Origin: Vibrio chagasii
Lineage (GTDB): Bacteria; Pseudomonadota; Gammaproteobacteria; Enterobacterales; Vibrionaceae
Reading direction: 5' to 3'
NCBI GenBank assembly: GCA_041879415.1
Contig: CP090851.1
Span: 930,001-994,000 of the forward strand
DNA: 64,000 bases
Position 1 is the stretch's first letter. Every line of letters starts with the position of its first letter. Below are positions 1-7,592 of the stretch, in pieces. The position numbers were made by a program, and so were the translations under genes. A model generated the notes under the pieces. The model was not told where the DNA came from. It made no database searches and saw only the letters and a program-made list of their open reading frames with translations.

Positions 1-605
<605 letters not shown>

Positions 606-797
606 TTAATTTATAATCGCTTAGGATTGTATGGAAAATATGGAGGCAATAAAAGTGTAAACAAGGGCTGAAGTGTAATTAATCGTTATAGTTTAGAACT
701 TATTCGAGACAAACGTTTTCGTGGCTGCGTTCGGTCGACTAGATGAGATATCATGCCAGTAATCAAACTTACTATACGGTGAACCTAAAGGAGTGAA

Positions 798-986
798 CTG
801 GTAATCAAGTTAGACGATAAGACATTTGATGAGTGTACGAATGATGCTGATAAGTTGGTTTGCAGGGGCGCTGTAGAACTGCTGGCTGTGGATGTTCGGA
901 TTTGGATGATGACTAAGAGTTTACTGTTTCTTGAGGGGCAATTTTGCGGTTGGCGGAGAAATGACAGTGACCACATAAAGGTGTAG
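798..986 (+). CDS. Possible short protein, non-standard start (doubtful)
   Basis: An open frame of about 62 codons follows a good AAAGGAG motif at 787-793, but has no ATG, GTG or TTG near it. Initiation would need CTG at 798 or ATC at 804. The peptide is mixed acidic/hydrophobic (KLDDKTFDE, then ELLAVDVRIWMM) and ends just before the hairpin at 1036. I do not recognise it. It may be the decayed 3' part of a longer gene: a nine-codon frame starting ATGCCAGTAATCAAA at 753 has a similar beginning. The remainder of 582-1035 holds only the trxB upstream region. Confidence 0.2.
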   Translation: MVIKLDDKTFDECTNDADKLVCRGAVELLAVDVRIWMMTKSLLFLEGQFCGWRRNDSDHIKV

Positions 987-1035
987 TAATGTCACTGTTA
1001 ATTTAAACTAGTATCTGGTTGCTTTTATAAAACAC

Positions 1036-1059
1036 AAAGCCTGCACTTTTGCAGGCTTT
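1036..1059. terminator. Bidirectional-looking intrinsic terminator
   Basis: Perfect 10-bp stem AAAGCCTGCA/TGCAGGCTTT with a 4-nt loop and T-rich flanks on both sides. It lies just past the stop of the minus-strand gene at 1077 and marks the end of the small-gene set. Confidence 0.75.
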
Positions 1060-1076
1060 TTCATTACATTACCAAG

Positions 1077-1490
1077 CTATTTGGTGTTTGTGTCATTTTG
1101 GGCTTCCAACACGATTTCATTCAACTCTCGCTGCTCGCGCTTTTTTTCTTTCTCTTCTTGACGAAGTTTCTTTTTTTCCCTTTCTTCTCGGGCCTTTTTA
1201 GTGTTTTCTTTGGCATCCTCAGTAAGCCATTCTCCAATAAAACGTGCGCCTAGTGCTAGAAAAAACACAGAAGTGATGAGCACATTAGGGTAGTCAAAAA
1301 CCGATACTTTGTTGTTCGGTATTATGGAGTATGTAGTAACTGCGATCACCACTAAAAATGCCCCAAACAACGCCCATTCACCAGTTCCGCATCGCTGATT
1401 TTTGAGTATTAAAGCAATAACAGCGACAACTAAAATTACCATAAATGACCAATTATTGAGTACCAACATAATCTTGTTAACGGTATCCAT
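1077..1490 (-). CDS. Three-TM membrane protein with charged cytoplasmic helix, unknown function
   Basis: 137 aa, not recognised. Three hydrophobic segments (about residues 13-30, 40-57 and 69-87) are followed by a highly charged Lys/Glu/Arg helix (about 92-130, with EEREKKKLRQEEKEKKREQR) that should form a long alpha helix or coiled coil in the cytoplasm. GAGGAAAT directly precedes the ATG. It is the last gene of a minus-strand set, 129 bp after the PD-(D/E)XK-like gene, and ends at a terminator. Small membrane proteins next to a WYL regulator and a nuclease-like protein recall membrane effectors of defence loci, but nothing in the sequence itself shows a function. Confidence 0.7.
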   Translation of the reverse strand: MDTVNKIMLVLNNWSFMVILVVAVIALILKNQRCGTGEWALFGAFLVVIAVTTYSIIPNNKVSVFDYPNVLITSVFFLALGARFIGEWLTEDAKENTKKAREEREKKKLRQEEKEKKREQRELNEIVLEAQNDTNTK

Positions 1491-1619
1491 ATTTCCTCTT
1501 TAAAATTAAATTTCTGACGGCTTTCAAAACCGCTTCGTGTTTTCAAGTGTTCAAAACGGACGCTTCGAACTCATTTGATTTCGGGCGTTCGGTTAGATAA
1601 TCAACGGTTTTCAAACGCC

Positions 1620-2042
1620 CTAAGCCGCAACTGAACTAAGTTCATTGACTAAGTAATCCCCCAAACCATTAACTGTTAATGCTTGTAGTTTAGGAGCTAT
1701 ATGGCGTTTTTCATTTAAGAAATCGAGAGCACGGCGATCTCGCAGTAACTCTTGACCTCCACAGACAACCAAATATGCGTCATGCTTGGTTCTCTCAGCA
1801 TCAAATGCCGTGTAACCAAGCTTTTCCATTGCTGTACCTGATGACTCTTGGAACTTAGCAACTACTTGAATAGTACTATTAGGCATATGCACGATAAAAT
1901 GAGCATAGTCATTCTTACCTGCAAAAATACTCGGATACCTAACATTAGATTGGTAGGTCATAGCGGTTCCACTGTTACTCTCAGTAAAACCAAAACTAGC
2001 AAAGGTGTTTGAGATATCTCTCAATAGATCTTTTCTGCACAT
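1620..2042 (-). CDS. PD-(D/E)XK nuclease-like small protein (tentative)
   Basis: 140 aa from the ATG at 2040-2042, preceded by AGAAAGGAAAGAACG; a longer in-frame start at 2183 has no ribosome site and would overlap the upstream 34-aa gene. The centre, IQVVAKFQESSGTAMEKLGY followed after some 20 residues by AYLVVCGG, resembles the core of PD-(D/E)XK superfamily proteins that carry ExKxQ...SGSxxEKL. The first acidic residue of E-x-K is replaced (VVAKFQ), so activity is uncertain. It could be a degenerate nuclease or a protein sharing only the fold. It sits between a 34-aa basic protein and a three-TM protein on the same strand. Confidence 0.6.
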   Translation of the reverse strand: MCRKDLLRDISNTFASFGFTESNSGTAMTYQSNVRYPSIFAGKNDYAHFIVHMPNSTIQVVAKFQESSGTAMEKLGYTAFDAERTKHDAYLVVCGGQELLRDRRALDFLNEKRHIAPKLQALTVNGLGDYLVNELSSVAA

Positions 2043-2109
2043 CGTTCTTTCCTTTCTAACTGTGCTTTTCAAGAGGGAGCCCATTAAAGACTCCCGGTAA
2101 TTGTTTCTT

Positions 2110-2214
2110 CTATGCGCCAGGCAAAGAACGTAGATGCTGACAGACATACTCAAGACGCCCATTACGACGACGCATATAAGCACATACTTGCACTACTTTT
2201 TGACGAATACTCAT
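2110..2214 (-). CDS. 34-aa arginine-rich microprotein
   Basis: Starts MSIRQKVVQVCAYMRRRNGR and ends with CQHLRSLPGA; seven arginines in 34 residues and two cysteines. The start is supported by a strong Shine-Dalgarno (GGGAGGAAT, 6 nt before the ATG at 2212-2214). It ends 67 nt before the PD-(D/E)XK-like gene on the same strand, so the two are probably co-transcribed. Not recognised as a known family. Being basic it could bind nucleic acid or act as a leader peptide; that is inference. Confidence 0.55.
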   Translation of the reverse strand: MSIRQKVVQVCAYMRRRNGRLEYVCQHLRSLPGA

Positions 2215-2252
2215 CAGAGATTCCTCCCAAAAAAGATGAAAGAGGGAATTCA

Positions 2253-2408
2253 ATGATTGAGGTGAACACGTTAGAAAGGTATGATTGCGGAACAAATCAG
2301 AGCAATCGGCCTTTCTTACAGGGCTTGAAACCTCTTAGTGTTGGGCCTTATAAGCTTACCGCGCCAACGGTGCTTATAATTCACCTCACTGTAAAAAGGC
2401 ACTTTTAG
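2253..2408 (+). CDS. Possible 51-aa ORF opposite the small-gene set (doubtful)
   Basis: ATG at 2253 preceded by AGAGGGAATTCA, a fair Shine-Dalgarno. The frame encodes 51 residues (MIEVNTLERYDCGTNQ...) and its stop lies inside the hairpin at 2391-2433. It runs antisense to the likely leader of the minus-strand 34-aa gene. No family recognised. Confidence 0.2.
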   Translation: MIEVNTLERYDCGTNQSNRPFLQGLKPLSVGPYKLTAPTVLIIHLTVKRHF

Positions 2409-2433
2409 TATTTTACTGAAAGTGCCTTTTTAC
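2391..2433. terminator. Strong 15-bp stem terminator, bidirectional
   Basis: Perfect arms GTAAAAAGGCACTTT/AAAGTGCCTTTTTAC with a 13-nt loop. On the minus strand it overlaps the stop codon of the 56-aa gene, so that gene may be terminated separately from the 34-aa/nuclease-like/membrane genes. Confidence 0.75.
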
Positions 2434-2600
2434 TTTTCTTTTCGGACGCCGCGAAATGGCGTGCCATCTTGCTTAACACTCATAAAACGTCCTGTATTCG
2501 CATCACGCTTCACCCAATGCCCCGAAGGTGTTTGAGTTTGTGAACGTTCGCGAACCATCCCATGACGGCGGTTATCGCCTGCTTTACCGTTAGTAGCCAC
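2430..2600 (-). CDS. 56-aa basic protein of a small conserved-looking family
   Basis: GTG start at 2598-2600 after AGAGGAGTAATAGCA. Begins (M)ATNGKAGDNRRHGMVRERSQ and contains SGHWVKRDANTGRFMSVKQD before ending FRGVRKEK. I recall similar short proteins (xxNGKAGDNxRxGxVxERSQ...GHWVKRDxxTGRFMxVK) annotated as hypothetical in enterobacteria and vibrios, often in accessory regions; function unknown. It is the first gene of the minus-strand set, 162 bp from the divergent WYL regulator, with the 23-bp dyad in its upstream region. Confidence 0.75.
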   Translation of the reverse strand: MATNGKAGDNRRHGMVRERSQTQTPSGHWVKRDANTGRFMSVKQDGTPFRGVRKEK

Positions 2601-2663
2601 TGCTATTACTCCTCTTATTTGACAACATAGGCATCATACTACTTTGCAACTAGAATAGCAAGT

Positions 2664-2686
2664 GCACTTATAATAATTATAAGTGC
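2664..2686. promoter_or_regulatory. 23-bp perfect inverted repeat, candidate WYL-regulator operator
   Basis: GCACTTATAA-TAA-TTATAAGTGC: two perfect 10-bp arms around a 3-nt centre, midway in the 162-bp gap between the 56-aa gene (minus) and the WYL regulator (plus). A TATAAT hexamer at 2722-2727 may be the -10 of the WYL promoter. CapW/BrxR-type WYL proteins are known to repress from dyads in such gaps; its use here is inference. Confidence 0.6.
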
Positions 2687-2762
2687 GCAAGTGTTTATAT
2701 GTATTTATAGCGAACATTGTGTATAATTAAACACATAAAACAAACAACATGATGACTGCAAA

Positions 2763-3719
2763 ATGTACACATATAATGAATTGAAAAATTTAGATAAAAA
2801 CAACGCAGATAGACTTATTTTCATCGACTTCATGCTACGTTTTACTGGTTCAATTAAACGCGTCGATATAACTGAACTGTTTAACCTTTCTGATGCTGCC
2901 GCCTCAAAAATCTTGGCCGAATATGCTAAAAAGCGACCAAACAACATGTCTTACAACCGCTCACTCAGAGTCAATACAATAGAAAAAGGCTATGAGCCGC
3001 TCATCGAGTGGAACGCAGAGATGGCAATGGGGATGCTGGCACACGGATTTAACAAGAATAAAGTTGCTGATACTGATAAAGCGATCTTGCCCTACGAAAA
3101 AATAAACACGCTCCCTCATCAGATGAACATTAATCATGTAGAGCGCATTACTAGAGCAATCAGTAGCGGCTATGCAATACAATGTAAGTACTACTCAAAA
3201 AACAGCACCAATCATTCAAGCAGAACGATTGTGCCTCTGAATATATTACATGACGGTGAGCATTGGATGTTTAGAGCTTACGATCGCTCTGAACAAAATG
3301 ACTTAAGAAATAAATTTAAATTTTTCCATTTTTCGCGAATGCTAGAAGTTGAAGAACATAGAGACACTGAAGAACTAAAACAGAAGTCTCACGAAACTTT
3401 AGCTAATGACCCAGATTGGAGCGTAGAAATACCACTTTCGCTAGTAATTCATGAGGATAGACAAGAAAGTAAGGAAAGAGATGCTATACGCAAAGACTTT
3501 GGAATCGAAAATGGAAGCGATGAACTGTTTATTCTAAAAAAACCCGCTTATTTTTGGATATTGAAAAACAAATGGCATATAGATACGAGACCTCAGCAAG
3601 ATATTGATAATAAAAATTGTCCAATAGCTGATAAAAAGTATTACAGGTTTAGAATTAATAATCTAAGTATGGTTAACAAGCTTCTCGAACAGCATAAATG
3701 TTTTTCTACTCTAAGTTAG
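2763..3719 (+). CDS. WYL-domain transcriptional regulator (BrxR/CapW-like)
   Basis: 318 aa with an N-terminal winged helix (about residues 10-75; DITELFNLSDAAASKILAEY looks like the recognition helix region), a central WYL-type beta domain (about 125-200; IQCKYYSK...RTIVPLNILHDGEHWMFRAYD, then FKFFHFSRML) and a C-terminal WCX-like segment (about 215-318). This layout matches WYL repressors that control BREX, CBASS and other phage-defence loci. Codons are AT-rich compared with flanking core genes. It is divergent from the small-gene set and shares the 23-bp dyad. The ATG at 2763 lacks a clear Shine-Dalgarno. Confidence 0.85.
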   Translation: MYTYNELKNLDKNNADRLIFIDFMLRFTGSIKRVDITELFNLSDAAASKILAEYAKKRPNNMSYNRSLRVNTIEKGYEPLIEWNAEMAMGMLAHGFNKNKVADTDKAILPYEKINTLPHQMNINHVERITRAISSGYAIQCKYYSKNSTNHSSRTIVPLNILHDGEHWMFRAYDRSEQNDLRNKFKFFHFSRMLEVEEHRDTEELKQKSHETLANDPDWSVEIPLSLVIHEDRQESKERDAIRKDFGIENGSDELFILKKPAYFWILKNKWHIDTRPQQDIDNKNCPIADKKYYRFRINNLSMVNKLLEQHKCFSTLS

Positions 3720-3797
3720 GACCTGACACCACGACACGGCCACGTCATTAAGACAATAGTTAATTGCAAGGCCTTGAACTGCCCACTAAACGTAACA

Positions 3798-3828
3798 GCA
3801 TAAAAACACGTTTTTCGTGTTTTTATGC
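3798..3828. terminator. 13-bp perfect stem-loop after the WYL gene
   Basis: GCATAAAAACACG/CGTGTTTTTATGC arms around TTTTT, 79 nt past the WYL stop. The A/T-rich inner stem could end transcription from either side. Confidence 0.6.
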
Positions 3829-4686
3829 GTCTAAAGGTATCCTCATCCCGTCTTTTAGGGCAAGGCCTAGAAAATGTAGCAGCACTGCTATCTCCTCCGT
3901 AGTGCTCTTTACACTGCTGTTACTTTTATACAGCTACAATGAATAATTGACCTTGAGGGAAGCGTTGCGGTAATTGAAACTCCAACTCACTTCGGATTAT
4001 AAACGTGTTACTCATGAATACTTAGCGTTTCTGATTACGTTTTTTACCTGTAACTTACATCCATTTCCTTAGTGGTTTCCAACGCTTTATACTCTTGCTT
4101 CAAACCCCTCCCGCAACATTCCACTTCAACCATCTTCGAGACTAAAAGAACAATCAACTTACTCCCTTAAAAGAGATGAGCCATTTGGGGCGGCCGAGTT
4201 CCCCCCGAACTCGACCTGTTCCAGACGCGCAAGCAAAGGCGTGTGGATTCTGGCGTACTCATAAATTAACCAATTCCAGTTTGTTGTGTAAATAATCAAT
4301 AGCTTGGCCACTGATAGGTAGGTCGTATTTCGATGTGCAAAAACATACAAATAAAGTATGTCGAAATAGGGGGATGAGGCTAGATGCCGCAGCTGGCGTA
4401 TTAGTCGGTAAGCGCTGACAAAATAACAAACACAGCGCGCTAGTTAATAATATCGCTAAAATTGATTTTAAAGGTGTTTATAACTGGCTAGTGATGTGTG
4501 CTAGTTTTAAGAGCTGGTCATCTTTTATTCTGGTGTTATGCACTGCTTTTGATTTTAAAGTTGGTTTTACTATCTGAATTTTTATTTCTGGCGGGATAAA
4601 TGATTGTTTATTGTTGATTTGGCAAGATCTTCAAGTATCCTTTATGTAAACAAAACGTTAAATATTGAAAGTAAATTAACAATCAT
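3829..4686. other. Gene-free accessory stretch
   Basis: No reading frame here has both a ribosome site and a plausible protein. Features seen: a CGAGTTC/GAACTCG hairpin around CCCCC at 4195-4213 within a GC-richer patch (about 4180-4260), and AT-rich sequence from 4440 up to the next gene. The 4180-4260 patch resembles a sequence I vaguely recall as recurring in Vibrio genomes, which would make it an interspersed repeat or element remnant; unproven. Confidence 0.4.
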
Positions 4687-4699
4687 TAAGGAGTCGATG

Positions 4700-5356
4700 A
4701 TGTTACACGCTCACGAAAACACCCTACATATTACCCATCTCAGTAACCACGCGGTTAAGGAGCTGTCACCTTCTTTCTCTAAGCTACCTAGCACAGAGCA
4801 CGCAGACGGACAGTACCGATTGAGAAGGTACTCTGTGGTTGAATTCAGTAATGGACAAGTCGTTGAGCTAGACAAACATAACTTCGTTCAGTCTGAAGAC
4901 ATCAATCACTTTCAAGGTGATGTTGTTCGTCAATTCGAGCCAATCGAAGCTCCGATTTTGAGCAGTGAAGGCATGCAAGAGATGTGTGAACTGTTTATTG
5001 AAACTAACGGGCTTGAAGACGGACAAGAAATAGAAATCCACCAAATTCGTATCGCTGCCATTTATGAAGAGACACAGGTTGCGCCAGAAGGTGTCCACCA
5101 AGATGGCTTCGACCACATCGCGTTAATTGGCGTGAACCGTCATAACATTGTTGGCGGCGAAATCATGCTGTACCAAGATTCTCATGAAGCACCGTTCTTT
5201 AGAAAAGTGCTTGAAGATGGCGAAGTCGCAATGCTTGCAGATAGTAAGCTATGGCACAACGCACAACCAATTCGCACCATAGACCACGATGAGATGGGTT
5301 ACATGGATGTGTTTGTTCTAACGGCTAAGGATGCGCGCAATGTCCTTCACTCTTAA
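4700..5356 (+). CDS. 2OG-Fe(II) dioxygenase family protein (2OG-Fe_Oxy_2 type)
   Basis: 218 aa. The likely start is the ATG at 4700, 6 nt after TAAGGAG (4687-4693); ATG at 4697 is too close and the frame upstream to 4604 is unsupported. Likely iron ligands are in EGVHQDGFDHI (H-x-D, about residue 135) and the distal WHNAQP (about 193); R/H residues near 199 would bind 2-oxoglutarate. The family includes BsmA-like proteins and free L-isoleucine 4-hydroxylases, so an amino-acid hydroxylase is possible; the substrate here is unknown. It overlaps the next gene by 17 nt, implying coupled expression with the desulfurase-like enzyme. Confidence 0.85.
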   Translation: MLHAHENTLHITHLSNHAVKELSPSFSKLPSTEHADGQYRLRRYSVVEFSNGQVVELDKHNFVQSEDINHFQGDVVRQFEPIEAPILSSEGMQEMCELFIETNGLEDGQEIEIHQIRIAAIYEETQVAPEGVHQDGFDHIALIGVNRHNIVGGEIMLYQDSHEAPFFRKVLEDGEVAMLADSKLWHNAQPIRTIDHDEMGYMDVFVLTAKDARNVLHS

Positions 5357-6575
5357 TGATGTACGCCAGCAGTTCAGTGCGCTAGGCCAATACCACGACG
5401 GTAAGCCAGTTACCTTTTTTGATGGCCCGGGTGGTTCTCAGGTTCCTGAGAATGTGCTTGCGTCGATGACAGAATACCTTGGCCACTTTAACTCTAATTT
5501 AGGCGGCCACTACTTTTCGAGCCAGAAGACCACAGGCTTGATGCAGCAAGCGCGAGAGTCGGTGCAAGCCTTACTGAATGCCGAATCTTCAGGCAATGTT
5601 GTGTTTGGTGCCAACATGACCTCGCTGACATTTCAGCTTAGCCGAGCGATCAGCCGCGATTGGCAAGCAGGCGACGAGGTGATTGTTACTGCGCTAGACC
5701 ACTACTCGAATGTATCGAGCTGGCAGCAAGCGGCAGACGACAAAGGCGCGATTGTTCGCCAAGTTCGTGTCGACGAGTCAGATTGCAGCCTAGACATGGC
5801 ACACTTTGAGTCATTACTGAACGAGAAAACCAAACTGGTTGCCGTGACCTTTGCGTCAAATACCACGGGCTCAATTGTTGATGTCGCGAAAGTTATCGAG
5901 CTTGCACACCAACACGGCGCTCAGGTGTATGTTGATGCCGTTCACTATGCACCACACCACTTGATTGATGTTCAGCAGTTGAACTGTGACTTCTTAGCGT
6001 GTTCGGCTTACAAATTTTTTGGCCCTCACGTTGGTATTGCTTACGTGGCGCCTCAATGGCTACATACGTTACAGCCATACAAGGTTGAGCCTGCCACTAA
6101 CATCGGCCCTGGTCGTTTTGAAACAGGAACGCAGAGTTTTGAAGGCCTAGCGGGTGTGATTGCTGCGGTGGATTACTTGGCACAGTTTGGTGAGCCAACC
6201 GACTCATTACGTTCTCGCCTAGAGCAAAGCTACGCGTTGTATAACAAGCATGAAAGCCAATTGAGCGAGTACTTCCTGAAACGCTTGGGCGATCTAGAAG
6301 GGGTTAAACTCTACGGTAAGACGGAGTTTGATTCGAACCTAAGAACGCCAACATTCGCCATCACCTTTGATAATCACTCACCAGAGTTCATCGCTAAGAA
6401 GCTGGGCGAGCATAATATTTGTGTGTGGAACGGACACTTCTACGCATTAGGTTTAGTGAAACAGCTGGGTATTGAAGAGCAGGGCGTAGTGCGTATTGGT
6501 TGCATGCATTACAACTCGATTGAAGAAATAGACTTACTGTTCAACGTGCTCGAGGGCATTGTTAGAAATAACTAA
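5340..6575 (+). CDS. Cysteine desulfurase-like PLP enzyme, VC1184 family
   Basis: 411 aa fold-type I aminotransferase class V protein. The PLP lysine is in FLACSAYKFFGPHVG (about residue 223), after VYVDAVHYAPHH, whose Asp binds the pyridine nitrogen. It resembles the family TIGRFAMs named after V. cholerae VC1184 (TIGR01976), separate from IscS/SufS. The start ATG at 5340 has TAAGG 9 nt upstream; ATG at 5331 abuts that motif. The gene begins inside the 2OG-oxygenase gene. Substrate and sulfur acceptor are unknown. A hairpin terminator follows. Confidence 0.9.
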   Translation: MSFTLNDVRQQFSALGQYHDGKPVTFFDGPGGSQVPENVLASMTEYLGHFNSNLGGHYFSSQKTTGLMQQARESVQALLNAESSGNVVFGANMTSLTFQLSRAISRDWQAGDEVIVTALDHYSNVSSWQQAADDKGAIVRQVRVDESDCSLDMAHFESLLNEKTKLVAVTFASNTTGSIVDVAKVIELAHQHGAQVYVDAVHYAPHHLIDVQQLNCDFLACSAYKFFGPHVGIAYVAPQWLHTLQPYKVEPATNIGPGRFETGTQSFEGLAGVIAAVDYLAQFGEPTDSLRSRLEQSYALYNKHESQLSEYFLKRLGDLEGVKLYGKTEFDSNLRTPTFAITFDNHSPEFIAKKLGEHNICVWNGHFYALGLVKQLGIEEQGVVRIGCMHYNSIEEIDLLFNVLEGIVRNN

Positions 6576-6594
6576 AAGCGGGTTACAGAATTAG

Positions 6595-6648
6595 AAAAGA
6601 GCATACTTCTCTCAAGAATATTGAGTCTGAAGTATGCTCTTTTTTTTA
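6595..6648 (+). terminator. Intrinsic terminator after the desulfurase-like gene
   Basis: AAAAGAGCATACTTC pairs with GAAGTATGCTCTTTT, with an inner CTCAA/TTGAG stem and a run of eight T. Confidence 0.85.
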
Positions 6649-6713
6649 GCCTTATTTAGGGGACTCGTGTAGTTGAGTCAGTCAAGCTATAGATCCATCA
6701 AGCTATTACTCGA

Positions 6714-7385
6714 TTAAGAAAGGTGCTCAACAATTGCGACACCTACAGCGTGTGCGCTTGTCGGGTTTTGACCAGTAATTACTCGCTCATCAACAATCAC
6801 AAGCTCTTGCCAAGGTTGAACCTTGTTGAAACGTGCTGCCCCATGAGCTAGCGACTCTTCCAGTAGGAATGGAATGTCGTTGATGGTGCCAAAGTCGATC
6901 TCTTCTTCACGTGTAAAGCCAGTCACTGATTTAGAGCTCAGAAGTGTTTCGCCATTGCTCAATACGATAGGTAGCAGGGCTGCTGGGCCATGACATACTG
7001 CCGCGACAACGCCACCATCTTCATAATGCTTGGCAGCGATGCTAGCGAATTGCTCATTAGACGCTAGGTCTGAAAGCAGGCCAAAACCACCTGGGTAGAA
7101 GATCGCATCATAGCTGTCTGCATTGATTTGGCTTACTGGAATCGTGTTGTTAATGCGGTTTTGGAAGTCATCATTCGCCAAGATCTCAGCATTAACCGTA
7201 TCTCCTTCAATATCAGTTCCGTACAGCGGTGCTTTGCCACCATTGATAGAAGCGATGTCGTATTCGAACCCAGCAGCCAAGATCTCTTTCAGAGCGTGGG
7301 TAAGTTCTGGAGCATAAGTGCCGTTCGCTTGATCTGTCTCGCCAAGTGTCGCGTGGTTAGTCACTGGAATTAGTATTTTTTTCAT
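6714..7385 (-). CDS. DJ-1/PfpI family class I glutamine amidotransferase-like protein
   Basis: 223 aa. The nucleophile elbow is AAVCHGPAALL with Cys131, and FYPGGFG sits near residue 97, as in DJ-1/PfpI and Hsp31-like proteins. Members act as glyoxalase III, chaperone or deglycase; which applies is not visible. AAAGGGAC precedes the ATG. It is divergent from a LysR regulator beginning 208 bp away, the classic layout for a LysR-controlled target. Confidence 0.9.
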   Translation of the reverse strand: MKKILIPVTNHATLGETDQANGTYAPELTHALKEILAAGFEYDIASINGGKAPLYGTDIEGDTVNAEILANDDFQNRINNTIPVSQINADSYDAIFYPGGFGLLSDLASNEQFASIAAKHYEDGGVVAAVCHGPAALLPIVLSNGETLLSSKSVTGFTREEEIDFGTINDIPFLLEESLAHGAARFNKVQPWQELVIVDERVITGQNPTSAHAVGVAIVEHLS

Positions 7386-7592
7386 GATTCGTCCCTTTGA
7401 GCTGCTGTTCTTCTCGTTAGATGTTGGCGCTTTTCTCTAAGCACTCGTGCTTGGTGTTAACCTGTGCACTGTTACTTAGCTATCGCCGTCTTGTTACATC
7501 TAATACTAGTTCCAAATCATTTAGGTGATAATATTCTTAAAAGGCAAAACATTGTTGCTATATAGCAAAGATAAAACGCGAGTAGGTTAAGT

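Noticed and set aside
785..976. Minus-strand 63-codon frame upstream of trxB
   Set aside because: Ser/Leu-rich composition typical of an antisense shadow and no ribosome site.
2112..2408. Longer 98-codon plus-strand frame opposite the 34-aa gene
   Set aside because: Start lies antisense to a well-supported gene; only the last 51 codons after 2253 have a ribosome site, and these are listed as doubtful.
3764..3946. Plus-strand 60-codon frame after the WYL gene
   Set aside because: TTG start, no ribosome site, and it spans the 13-bp terminator-like hairpin.
4159..4350. Minus-strand frame of 63 codons in the gene-free stretch
   Set aside because: No Shine-Dalgarno and no recognisable protein; half of it covers a hairpin-containing patch.
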